64,000 bases of DNA from assembly GCA_041741455.1 (NCBI GenBank), contig JBGSJZ010000099.1, positions 124,001 through 188,000 on the forward strand, in the 5' to 3' direction. The first letter of the stretch is position 1. Each line of letters starts with the position of its first letter. Source of the stretch: CALESS01 sp041741455. Lineage in GTDB: Bacteria > Chloroflexota > Anaerolineae > Anaerolineales > Anaerolineaceae. Made by a program: the position numbers and the translations under genes. Positions 34,301 to 41,579 of this stretch are shown one piece after another. Under the pieces are notes generated by a model. That model worked only from the letters and a program-made list of their open reading frames with translations. It did no database searches and was not told the DNA's origin.

Positions 34301-34692
34301 GGATTCCGATGGAATATGTGCCGGACCCAAATGTTCGCCTGCGATTATATCGTCGCCTGGCGGATGCAGAAAACGAACAAGACTTACAAATGCTGGCTGA
34401 AGAATTCAAAGACCGTTTTGGCCCACTGCCAGAACGAGTAGAAAATCTGATTTTCCAAATCCAGGTCAAACAACTGGCCGAAGATGCCGGACTGACCGGG
34501 GTGATACTGGAAGGCGACCAAATCTGCCTACAATATCCGCCTTTACCGGATGGCGTGAATGCCCGCAACCTGTCGAGTGTTGGCTCGTTGGCGCGCATTG
34601 GTCGCAATGCTTATTGGATGCCACTCAACCAGAATGGTTCCGATTGGCAGGAGCGGTTAATCAAGTTATTCGTTGCTATAATAAAGCAATGA
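31303..34692 (+). CDS. mfd: transcription-repair coupling factor
   Basis: 1129 residues. Mfd removes RNA polymerase stalled at lesions and recruits UvrA. In order: UvrB-like domains (~1-340), the RNA-polymerase-interaction CarD/RID domain (D-W-V-V-H-I-D-Y-G-V-G-R-Y-V-G-L at ~470), the RecG-like helicase (Walker A G-D-V-G-Y-G-K-T-E; D-E-E-Q-R-F-G-V; T-A-T-P-I-P-R-T-L; Q-L-R-G-R-V-G-R-G) and the C-terminal TRCF domain. The start is a TTG at 31303 with AAGGAA nine bases upstream. The stop overlaps the next start as ATGA. uvrB lies 2.7 kb further on the same strand. Confidence 0.95.
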   Translation: MLEWLSDFPPFHDLISDLFSGQRIASLGIMRPVRLPLEAALHEQLNEPILVLTDRADHALTIHDELKFWTSDAQRLLFPEPNPLFYEQATWGNNTRRERLQALTALATYHIPGAEKPIQPPIIVAPIRAIMARTLPRRDFLKVSRIIKLGQMVKLDGLVQNWVDIGYNPSDTVLETGQFARRGGILDIWPPGETSPVRLEFFGDEVDTLRAFDPSSQRTLRSLNQILISPAREVFPGKANTLGLQTKNVDEFHLPLLHPAVASLLDYLPKNSLVVADDFDLLRVVANEIEEQAVKLRQESIREGTLAADFPIPYLSFSEINDNLAGYHWIDFGRSEDVEAISELSGSFEPGPRFGGRLKPLMEELVRVLEGGDKVVIVSRQSSRLRELWGELPSELTQRLSNRPDFLDGTLSDGFIFHIDDHKRLLFLTDSEIFGWDRPRPRQQHRPTADAPESHYADLRPGDWVVHIDYGVGRYVGLVRRTLDGMEREFLCVEYEKGDQLFVPVHQADRLNRYVGPEGETPSPTRLGTAEWSQSKQKVREAVQEVAQEMLQLYARRQIAIGYAFKLDTPWQQELEASFPYVETADQMKAIVDVKRDMEAPRPMDRLLCGDVGYGKTEVALRAAFKAVMEGRQVAMLVPTTVLAQQHYETFRQRLAAFPVQIEMLSRFRSHKEQEVIIKLLQQGGVDIIIGTHRLLQTDVQFKDLGLVIIDEEQRFGVTHKEYFKGLRSELDVLTLTATPIPRTLYMALTGVRDISNINTPPEERLPIVTHIGPYSPRLVRQAVMREMERGGQVFFVHNRVQTIRAMESHLHNLVPDARVGVAHGQMPEHQLADVMHQFTAGDLDILLSTSIIESGLDIPNANTLIVDRGDAFGLAQLYQLRGRVGRGAQRAYAYFFRHRQKPPTPEGQERLEVIAENLQLGAGYSIAMRDLEMRGAGELLGTRQHGYIASVGFHLYTRLLAQAVRTLRKVAGLPEPPASVMGIKEVRQPVNVELPLMIGIPMEYVPDPNVRLRLYRRLADAENEQDLQMLAEEFKDRFGPLPERVENLIFQIQVKQLAEDAGLTGVILEGDQICLQYPPLPDGVNARNLSSVGSLARIGRNAYWMPLNQNGSDWQERLIKLFVAIIKQ

Positions 34693-35369
34693 CAACCATC
34701 CTGATTATTGAAGATGAAAACGAACTGGCCCGGGTCTTACGATCCTACCTGGAAAAAGCCGGGATGAATGTACTACTCGCAACCCGCGGCGATAATGGAT
34801 TGGTGCTGTGGGAAAAACACCAGCCTGATTTGGTGCTATTGGATCTGAATCTACCAGGAATGGATGGCCTGGATGTGGCCCGTCAAATCCGACGCAAAGC
34901 GGACACCCCCATCATCATGGTAACTGCCCGGGTGGATGAAACCGACCGGCTGGTGGGGCTTGAGTTAGGGGCAGACGATTACATCTCCAAGCCATACTCT
35001 CCGCGTGAAGTGGTGGCTCGGGTCCGGGCAGTTTTACGGCGGGTTGGCGGCAATGTTTCGGGCAGCCAGAAACTTGAAATTGCTGACCTGGAAATTGACC
35101 TGGAAGCACATACGGTAAAACGATCTACTGAAACGATAGAACTGACACCGACTGAATTTTCTTTACTAGCCATGATGGCAGGTCAACCTGGGCGCGTCTT
35201 CAGCCGCCTGCAGTTGTTGGAAGGATCTCAGGGTGCGGCTTACGAGGGATACGAACGGACTATCGATGCACACATCAAGAACCTGCGAGGGAAGTTGGAA
35301 CCTGATCCACGCCAGCTAAAATACATCGAGACTGTTTTTGGGGTTGGTTACCGATTTCGAAAGGAATAA
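34689..35369 (+). CDS. response regulator, OmpR/PhoB family
   Basis: 226 residues. The receiver domain (1-~120) has I-I-E-D-E-N, the phospho-acceptor in L-V-L-L-D-L-N-L-P-G, T-A-R and S-K-P-Y. The C-terminal winged helix (~130-226) shows L-T-P-T-E-F-S-L-L, R-V-F-S-R-L-Q-L-L and G-V-G-Y-R-F. The start at 34689 overlaps the mfd stop (ATGA). The kinase partner is encoded two genes downstream, so this is a complete two-component system with a phosphatase gene in between. Confidence 0.93.
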   Translation: MTTILIIEDENELARVLRSYLEKAGMNVLLATRGDNGLVLWEKHQPDLVLLDLNLPGMDGLDVARQIRRKADTPIIMVTARVDETDRLVGLELGADDYISKPYSPREVVARVRAVLRRVGGNVSGSQKLEIADLEIDLEAHTVKRSTETIELTPTEFSLLAMMAGQPGRVFSRLQLLEGSQGAAYEGYERTIDAHIKNLRGKLEPDPRQLKYIETVFGVGYRFRKE

Positions 35370-35966
35370 ATGATCCTTTATCTCGGACGCCACGGCCAAT
35401 CCGAAGCCAATGTTCTACGAATGTTCTCCAACGGTCTGAATAAGCATGGCCTGACCGAACTGGGGCGTTGCCAGGCTAAACAATTAGGAGAACGCATGGC
35501 ATGCCGGTCGATCCAGAGAATTTTCAGTAGCCCTATTCTCAGAGCGGTCCAGACAGCTGAAATTGTCAGTCAGAGACTGGGCATGGACTTCCAGATTGAG
35601 CCTGCACTGGCTGAATTCAGCGTGGGAGATTGGGAAGGCCGATCTGACGAAGAATTATGGCAGGCCCATCAACGACTTTTCGAGAAATGGCTGTTGGAAA
35701 AGGATTATAAAGCTGCAAATGGTGGTGGAGAATGCTTTCTGGATATAAGGGATCGTTATCTACCGTTTATCCAACGCCTGGTTACTGGAGAAATGGCGGA
35801 TGCAAATACGTTGTTGATCGGTCATGGTGGTACCACCCTGGCAATGCTGCCCTGCCTGACCGCGGATCTTCGACCCAATGAATTATTACACCTCAAATAT
35901 CCCAATACAGCGGTTATCCAATTGAATTGGTTGGGTGATACTTTCCGTTTCCTATCGATGGAGTGA
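35370..35966 (+). CDS. histidine phosphatase superfamily protein
   Basis: 198 residues. The phosphohistidine motif is Y-L-G-R-H-G-Q-S-E-A-N, with S-S-P-I-L-R-A-V-Q-T-A, the acidic segment A-E-F-S-V-G-D-W-E-G and the second histidine in L-I-G-H-G-G-T. The closest general match is the GpmB/CobC-type branch of acid phosphatases. Substrates of such proteins range from sugar phosphates to protein phosphohistidine (SixA). It begins directly after the response-regulator stop and ends 3 bases before the kinase start, so all three are co-expressed. A role as a phosphatase of the two-component pathway is possible but not shown by sequence. Confidence 0.85.
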   Translation: MILYLGRHGQSEANVLRMFSNGLNKHGLTELGRCQAKQLGERMACRSIQRIFSSPILRAVQTAEIVSQRLGMDFQIEPALAEFSVGDWEGRSDEELWQAHQRLFEKWLLEKDYKAANGGGECFLDIRDRYLPFIQRLVTGEMADANTLLIGHGGTTLAMLPCLTADLRPNELLHLKYPNTAVIQLNWLGDTFRFLSME

Positions 35967-35969
35967 ATT

Positions 35970-37334
35970 ATGCGTTTGCGATTAATATCATCGTTTTTCC
36001 TGATTGTCTTGGTCGCTATACTCAGCACAGTCTTGATCGTTCGTTTGAACACGCCTCAACAAGTACAGAATTTCATGCTGCGGGGCGGGATGCAAGGCTT
36101 GGATACGTTGGTAGATGAATTAGAAACTTATTACCAGCTAAATGGGACCTGGGATGGTGTGGAAAAATTATTGGTAGAGAGTGGTTCGGGTATGATGGGG
36201 GCAGGGCATGGGAATGGGATGATGAAAGAACAACGGTTGCTCCTGGCAGACGCCGATGGTTTAATCCTCACCGATACGGCTGACAGTCTGGTCGGAACAA
36301 GATTAATGGCTGACGAAAAATCATCATCCATTGTATTGAAAAACGGATTGTTTACGGTTGGCTATTTGCTGGCGTTGGGGGGGGCTCAGATTTCCAGTGG
36401 GTCACAACAACCGCTGATTACCCGCTTGAATGATGCAGCTTTTCAGGCCGGTTTGATTGCCCTGGTAATAGCTGTTGTTCTGGCGATCTTGCTGGCGGAG
36501 GGCATCTTGCGGCCGGTACGCCAATTAACCCGGGCGGCTGAGCGAGTGGCTGCAGGAGATTGGTCGCATGAGGTGCCTGCTAAGGGCAAGGATGAACTGG
36601 CCGGTTTGGCACGCTCGTTTAATGCAATGGTTCAATCTCTGAAGCATTCAGAGGAACGACGGAGAAGTATGACAGCGGATATTGCCCATGAATTGCGGAC
36701 ACCGCTGGCCGTGCAACGCGCCCATCTGGAAGCCTTGCAGGACGGGATTTATCCAATGAGCGTAGAAAATCTTCAGCCGGTACTGGATCAAAATGTGATG
36801 CTGGTGAGGTTGGTAGATGATTTGCGTACCCTGGCTCTGGCGGATGCTGGAGAATTGCAGATTGAAACTCAATTGATGGATGTACAGGATTTCCTGCTGG
36901 GCATGCAGGAACGTTTTCGCTCAGCCGCCGAAGAACGAAATGTTGAGATCGTTCTCCATGGAAACCAGGTTTGCCCGGAGATCCAAGCCGACCCCGACCG
37001 GCTAGCGCAAATATTCACAAATTTAATCGGTAATGCCCTGCGTTATACACCAGCTGGTGGGCAGATCCTGCTGGCGGCTGAGAGCGATGAGAACGAGATT
37101 CGAATATCGGTCAGCGATAATGGACCGGGTATTCCGCCGGAAGTATTGCCAAATATATTTGAGCGGCTATATCGGGTCGATAAAGCCCGCTCAAGGGCGG
37201 AAGGTGGCAGTGGTCTGGGCCTGGCAATTGCCCGCCAATTGGCTAAAGCGCACGGCGGGGATTTGACCGCAGAAAACAATCCAGGTGGAGGCGCACACTT
37301 TGTTTTCAGCATCCCCGGGACCAGTAGATTGTGA
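35970..37334 (+). CDS. sensor histidine kinase, BaeS/HAMP type
   Basis: 454 residues. An N-terminal membrane segment (~4-24), an external sensor (~25-150) and a second membrane segment (~158-178) are followed by HAMP (~180-235), HisKA (I-A-H-E-L-R-T-P-L) and HATPase (N-L-I-G-N-A-L-R-Y-T, D-N-G-P-G-I-P, G-S-G-L-G-L-A-I-A). The sensor contains a Met/His/Gly-rich patch (M-M-G-A-G-H-G-N-G-M-M-K) that could bind a soft metal; this is a guess. It partners the response regulator at 34689. It is the last gene of the run that begins at 30023. Confidence 0.92.
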   Translation: MRLRLISSFFLIVLVAILSTVLIVRLNTPQQVQNFMLRGGMQGLDTLVDELETYYQLNGTWDGVEKLLVESGSGMMGAGHGNGMMKEQRLLLADADGLILTDTADSLVGTRLMADEKSSSIVLKNGLFTVGYLLALGGAQISSGSQQPLITRLNDAAFQAGLIALVIAVVLAILLAEGILRPVRQLTRAAERVAAGDWSHEVPAKGKDELAGLARSFNAMVQSLKHSEERRRSMTADIAHELRTPLAVQRAHLEALQDGIYPMSVENLQPVLDQNVMLVRLVDDLRTLALADAGELQIETQLMDVQDFLLGMQERFRSAAEERNVEIVLHGNQVCPEIQADPDRLAQIFTNLIGNALRYTPAGGQILLAAESDENEIRISVSDNGPGIPPEVLPNIFERLYRVDKARSRAEGGSGLGLAIARQLAKAHGGDLTAENNPGGGAHFVFSIPGTSRL

Positions 37335-37340
37335 TATAAT
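37332..37340 (+). promoter_or_regulatory. extended -10 promoter of uvrB
   Basis: TGA-TATAAT (37332-37340) lies at the end of the kinase gene, 35 bases before the uvrB ATG. No -35 is evident, as expected for an extended -10 promoter. Confidence 0.6.
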
Positions 37341-37375
37341 AGAACACTTGACCTGATAACGAAAGGCAGGTGTCC

Positions 37376-39424
37376 ATGGAATTCCGTCTAAATGCTCCTT
37401 ATCGACCAACAGGTGATCAGCCCGACGCGATAGAAAAACTGGTGACTGGGGTTCAGCAGGGTTATCGGCATCAGGTATTGTTGGGGGCGACCGGTACTGG
37501 AAAAACTTTTACCATTGCCAATTTGATTCAACAGGTGCAAAAACCAGCACTGATTATGGCGCACAATAAGACACTGGCTGCCCAGTTGTACGCTGAGTTC
37601 AAAGAATTTTTCCCGGAAAACGCTGTCGAATATTTTGTGTCCTATTACGATTACTACCAGCCGGAAGCCTATGTGCCCCGGCAAGATTTGTATATTGAGA
37701 AAGAAACCGATATCAATGAGGAGATTGAACGCCTGCGACTGGCTGCCACCACAGCTTTGATGTCACGACGGGATGTGATAATTGTTGCGTCTGTATCCTG
37801 CATCTACGGGTTGGGAAACCCTGATGAATATGGCCGGGTTGTAATCCGGCTGGAACAAAGAGGAATTTACCGGCGTAATGCGCTGTTGCGCCAATTAGTA
37901 GAAAGCCAGTATCAACGAAATGATTTGGAACTGCGGCCAGGGACTTTCCGAGTTCGGGGGGATACGTTGGAAGTCTTTCCAGCTTATGAGGATAAGAAGT
38001 GCATCCGCATTACTTTCTTTGGGGACGAGGTGGAGCGGTTGATGGTGTACCAACCGGTGACCGGCGAGGTGGTGGATACACCCGAGCAGGTGGAAATTTA
38101 CCCGGCCAAGCATTACATCGCTAAGGAAGAGACTCTGAAGCAATCAATCGAGGCGATCGAGGCTGAATTGGAAGCCCGGCTAGAGGAATTTAACCGTGAA
38201 GGCCGTCTGCTGGAAGCGCAACGCATTGAACAGCGCACGCGTTATGACCTGGAGATGCTGCGCGAGGTGGGGTATTGTTCCGGGATTGAAAACTACTCCC
38301 GGCAGTTGGATCAACGCCCGGCTGGCTCACCGCCCTGGACCCTGGTGGATTACCTGCCGAGCGATTATCTGCTGATCCTGGATGAATCCCACATGACGGT
38401 ACCTCAAATCCGTGGTATGTACAACGGAGACCGCTCTCGCAAGCAAGTGCTGGTTGATTATGGATTCCGTTTGCCATCTGCGATGGATAACCGACCTTTA
38501 ACATTTGATGAGTTTGAAAAACACATGGGTTACACCGTTTACACTTCGGCCACACCAGGGCCTTACGAATTACAGCGGGCGGACCAGGTTGTGGAGCAGA
38601 TCATTCGACCCACCGGATTGTTGGATCCACAGGTTGAGATTCGACCAACCAAAGGCCAGGTAGATGATCTGGTAGGTGAAATCCGACAGCGAACTGGGCG
38701 CGGCGAGCGGGTATTGGTGACGACCCTGACGAAGCGCATGGCTGAGGACCTCTCCGAGTACATGATGGAATTGGGGATAAAAGTACAATACCTGCACAGT
38801 GAAGTAGATACACTGGAACGGGTAGGGATTCTGCGAGACCTGCGTTTGGGTGTTTTTGATGTGATCGTTGGCATCAACCTACTACGGGAGGGGTTGGATC
38901 TGCCAGAAGTTTCGCTGGTGGCGATCCTGGATGCAGACAAGGAAGGTTTTTTGCGCTCGACTACTGCTTTGATCCAGACGATTGGACGTGCGGCGCGGCA
39001 TGTGAGCGGCAAGGTGCTGATGTATGCAGATCGGATGACTGATTCGATGACAAGGGCGATAGATGAAACCAACCGCAGGCGAGTCAAGCAGAATACTTAT
39101 AATCAGGATCACGGGATTGAACCCGTCGGGATTATCAAGGCTATTCACGATCTGACAGAGCGCTTGACCACCCCGGTGATTGCTGAAGCCCGGGGAGAAT
39201 ACCAGGCCGGGGGATCTGCTCTACGCATACCGAAAGATGAAATCAAACGTCTTTTGTCTGAATTGCAAAACCAGATGAAAATTGCCGCCAAGAACCTGGA
39301 GTTTGAACGGGCAGCCGTCCTCCGGGATCAGATTTACGAGTTGCGAGCCTTGTTGGCGGATGAATCGAACCTGCCGCCCTGGCAAAAAGCCAAATTACTT
39401 TCAGGAGAAATCGATTTTTTCTGA
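37376..39424 (+). CDS. uvrB: excinuclease ABC subunit B
   Basis: 682 residues, normal length. UvrB verifies damage and loads UvrC in nucleotide excision repair. Motifs: Y-R-P-T-G-D-Q-P-D-A-I, Walker A G-A-T-G-T-G-K-T-F, the beta-hairpin Y-Y-D-Y-Y-Q-P-E-A-Y, D-E-S-H in L-L-I-L-D-E-S-H, G-R-A-A-R-H in motif VI, and the C-terminal UVR domain that binds UvrC (L-E-F-E-R-A-A-V-L-R-D-Q-I). The start at 37376 fits AAAGG nine bases upstream; a GTG two codons earlier is too close to it. Confidence 0.96.
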   Translation: MEFRLNAPYRPTGDQPDAIEKLVTGVQQGYRHQVLLGATGTGKTFTIANLIQQVQKPALIMAHNKTLAAQLYAEFKEFFPENAVEYFVSYYDYYQPEAYVPRQDLYIEKETDINEEIERLRLAATTALMSRRDVIIVASVSCIYGLGNPDEYGRVVIRLEQRGIYRRNALLRQLVESQYQRNDLELRPGTFRVRGDTLEVFPAYEDKKCIRITFFGDEVERLMVYQPVTGEVVDTPEQVEIYPAKHYIAKEETLKQSIEAIEAELEARLEEFNREGRLLEAQRIEQRTRYDLEMLREVGYCSGIENYSRQLDQRPAGSPPWTLVDYLPSDYLLILDESHMTVPQIRGMYNGDRSRKQVLVDYGFRLPSAMDNRPLTFDEFEKHMGYTVYTSATPGPYELQRADQVVEQIIRPTGLLDPQVEIRPTKGQVDDLVGEIRQRTGRGERVLVTTLTKRMAEDLSEYMMELGIKVQYLHSEVDTLERVGILRDLRLGVFDVIVGINLLREGLDLPEVSLVAILDADKEGFLRSTTALIQTIGRAARHVSGKVLMYADRMTDSMTRAIDETNRRRVKQNTYNQDHGIEPVGIIKAIHDLTERLTTPVIAEARGEYQAGGSALRIPKDEIKRLLSELQNQMKIAAKNLEFERAAVLRDQIYELRALLADESNLPPWQKAKLLSGEIDFF

Positions 39425-39448
39425 GTCCATAGAAAAGCCATCCAACCA

Positions 39449-39476
39449 TTGCATTCTTCGCAGAGTGTGGTAAACT
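39449..39476 (+). promoter_or_regulatory. candidate promoter of the DEAD-box helicase leader
   Basis: TTGCAT (39449-39454), 16 bases, then TAAACT (39471-39476) preceded by TGG (extended -10). The predicted start is near 39483, leaving a ~180-base leader. Confidence 0.4.
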
Positions 39477-39482
39477 CTACGC

Positions 39483-39662
39483 TTCGGTCTGCGCGGCAGG
39501 CCGCATGTTTCAGGGAATTGTTTTGAGTATTCCAAATAATGCCCGACGGAGACAAGTCGGGTTTTTTGTTGCCGGGTGACGGAAACTCCGCGAGGAGAAA
39601 CCGTCGTGTACGCAGGGAAAACGGGATCATCAAAACAATCCACACTTTTTTATGGAGTTTTG
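39483..39662 (+). ncRNA. structured 5' leader of the DEAD-box helicase gene
   Basis: The leader contains, in order, a GGAAT/ATTCC hairpin, a rho-independent terminator (39542-39567), and a two-tier hairpin in which GACGG (39578-39582) pairs with CCGTC (39601-39605) around a CTCC-GCGA-GGAG stem with a GNRA tetraloop, the two helices being separated by an AAA/AAA internal loop. CGACGG at 39544-39549, part of the terminator, could instead pair with CCGTCG at 39601-39606, so terminator and antiterminator forms are mutually exclusive. Long regulated leaders are known for cold-shock DEAD-box genes. I do not recognise a named riboswitch. Confidence 0.5.
39542..39567 (+). terminator. rho-independent terminator inside the DEAD-box leader
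   Basis: CCCGAC (39542-39547), an 8-base loop, GTCGGG (39556-39561) and six T's. It may end uvrB transcription, attenuate the helicase gene, or both. Confidence 0.75.
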
Positions 39663-41306
39663 ATGAGCATCGAATTTACTGAGATGAACCTGCACCCCAT
39701 GTTGGTGCAGGCAGTAGCCGAACTTGGCTATACTACCCCCATGCCGATTCAATCAGAATTGATTCCGGTGATGATGACCGGACAAGATGTTATCGGCCAG
39801 GCCCAGACTGGGACTGGTAAGACGGCTGCGTTTGCTCTGCCGATCTTGCATAATATTGTTCCCAATCAGGGAACCGTCCAAGCGATGGTCTTAACCCCAA
39901 CGCGTGAACTGGCATTACAGGTTGCCGAGGCGATTTCTGGCCTGGGAAAAGCCATGAATGTGCGGGTCTTAACCGTATATGGCGGTGCGCCTTATGGACC
40001 TCAGCTTCAAGGCTTACGCCGCGGCGTTGAGGTTGTGGTTGGTACTCCCGGGCGCATCATGGATTTGCTGGACCGGGGAGTCCTGGATATTTCTCATCTG
40101 CGCACTGTTGTGCTGGATGAGGCGGATGAAATGCTAAGCATGGGTTTTGTGGAGGACATCGAGTCGATCCTTGCCCAGACGCCTGCAGAACGCCAGACAG
40201 CTCTATTCTCTGCCACCATGTCGAACGAAATCCGGCGGCTGGCTGAAAAATACTTGCATTCACCCCAACAAATCACCATCAAGCGCAAACAGGTCACCGT
40301 TGAAACCATCGAACAACGTTATTACCTGGTGAATAACAATGACAAGCTGGCTGCATTAACTCGTCTTTTTGAGATGGAGGAGATCACGAGCGCCCTGATT
40401 TTTGCCCGCACCCGAACCAGTACGGCTGAACTGGCAGCTGCGCTCACCCAGCGCGGCTACCCGGCGGAAGTGCTGAACGGCGATTTGAGCCAGGACGCAC
40501 GCGAGAGCACACTTAACCGCTTCCGGCAGAACCAGATTAAAGTACTGGTGGCGACGGATGTTGCAGCCCGTGGTTTGGATATCGATGATATATCGCATGT
40601 CTTCAATTATGACTTGCCGGATGATTTTGAACTTTATGTCCATCGGATTGGACGAACTGGACGGGCTGGGAAAAACGGAATTGCCATTACCTTGGCGACA
40701 CCATTTGAGCGAAGGCGATTGGGACAAATAGAATCCTTCACCCACTCAAAAATAGCCCGGGCAGAATTGCCCACCGATGAAGATATTCGTAAAGGTCGCG
40801 AAGACCGCTTGATTGGCCAGATGAATGTCTGGTTAAATCGCAATCGTTTTAAACGCGAACGGGAGATGGTAGAGCAGCTGGTAGCTGAAGGCCATGACCC
40901 TCTGGATATTGCGGCGGCGGCCTTGAAGGTAGCGCGGGCTGAAGAGAAGCAAAGACCGATTGCCCCACTTGGCAATGTAGTTGAACCTCAACCGATACTC
41001 TCCAGCCGCAAACAGCGGATGATCACTTCTGATCGAATGAGCTTTGCACGACCTGCTGCTGGGTCACACGAACCTGGCATGGTTCGCATCCGGATGAATA
41101 TGGGTAAGGCTCAAGGGCTTAGGGTGAATGATGTAGTCGGTGTGATTGCTTTTCATGCCTCTATCCCGGGGCATATGATCGGAAAGATTTACATCCAAGA
41201 AGATCGTGCCTTGGTAGATGTGCCGGAGCAATTTGCCATGCAAGTGCTGGCCAAGAGTGGTGAAATCCAATTCCGCCGTCAGCCTCTGGAATTGCAGCGG
41301 GCTTAA
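39663..41306 (+). CDS. DEAD-box ATP-dependent RNA helicase with C-terminal RNA-binding domain
   Basis: 547 residues. Helicase core: Q-motif ending P-I-Q-S-E-L-I-P, A-Q-T-G-T-G-K-T-A, P-T-R-E-L-A-L-Q, V-L-D-E-A-D-E-M-L, F-S-A-T-M-S and H-R-I-G-R-T-G-R-A-G. The C-terminal ~75 residues (V-R-I-R-M-N-M-G-K then G-K-I-Y-I-Q-E-D-R-A-L-V-D-V) form a DbpA-type RNA-binding domain, as in CsdA/DeaD and DbpA, which remodel rRNA and mRNA. The start at 39663 has GGAG five bases upstream; the frame extends 29 codons into the leader without support. Expression may be set by the leader hairpins. Confidence 0.92.
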   Translation: MSIEFTEMNLHPMLVQAVAELGYTTPMPIQSELIPVMMTGQDVIGQAQTGTGKTAAFALPILHNIVPNQGTVQAMVLTPTRELALQVAEAISGLGKAMNVRVLTVYGGAPYGPQLQGLRRGVEVVVGTPGRIMDLLDRGVLDISHLRTVVLDEADEMLSMGFVEDIESILAQTPAERQTALFSATMSNEIRRLAEKYLHSPQQITIKRKQVTVETIEQRYYLVNNNDKLAALTRLFEMEEITSALIFARTRTSTAELAAALTQRGYPAEVLNGDLSQDARESTLNRFRQNQIKVLVATDVAARGLDIDDISHVFNYDLPDDFELYVHRIGRTGRAGKNGIAITLATPFERRRLGQIESFTHSKIARAELPTDEDIRKGREDRLIGQMNVWLNRNRFKREREMVEQLVAEGHDPLDIAAAALKVARAEEKQRPIAPLGNVVEPQPILSSRKQRMITSDRMSFARPAAGSHEPGMVRIRMNMGKAQGLRVNDVVGVIAFHASIPGHMIGKIYIQEDRALVDVPEQFAMQVLAKSGEIQFRRQPLELQRA

Positions 41307-41321
41307 TCCTACAACACAAAT

Positions 41322-41358
41322 AAAAAAATCTGCGTGTTATTGTCCACGCAGATTTTTT
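41322..41358. terminator. bidirectional terminator between the DEAD-box gene and the hflX operon
   Basis: A 14-bp stem (41323-41336 with 41345-41358), flanked by A and T runs, ends both converging transcripts. Confidence 0.92.
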
Positions 41359-41370
41359 GTTTGTAAAATT

Positions 41371-41577
41371 TTATAATGCCCAGGCCAGCAGGAAGCCCAG
41401 GATCGCTAAAATTAATCCAAGATGCAAAAAAAGATTGGATTGTGCCAGCCAACCAGCACCGACCAGGACCAGGATTAAGTTTACGACGATCAACGCTAGT
41501 CCGAGCAATGGCAACAATCCTTTGCGGGCTGCCAAAAATTCCGAGGTGCGGTCCAAAAACTTAGAAATCCAGGCCAT
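41371..41577 (-). CDS. small two-segment membrane protein
   Basis: 68 residues with a short basic amphipathic N-terminus and two hydrophobic segments (~22-42 and ~49-68). GGAGG nine bases upstream of the ATG overlaps the end of hflX, so it is translated from the same mRNA. Function unknown. Confidence 0.65.
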   Translation of the reverse strand: MAWISKFLDRTSEFLAARKGLLPLLGLALIVVNLILVLVGAGWLAQSNLFLHLGLILAILGFLLAWAL

Positions 41578-41579
41578 GC

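Noticed and set aside
39483..39662. A known riboswitch class (c-di-GMP, fluoride, ZTP, glutamine) before the helicase gene
   Set aside because: Conserved core sequences of those classes are not present; left as an unclassified leader.
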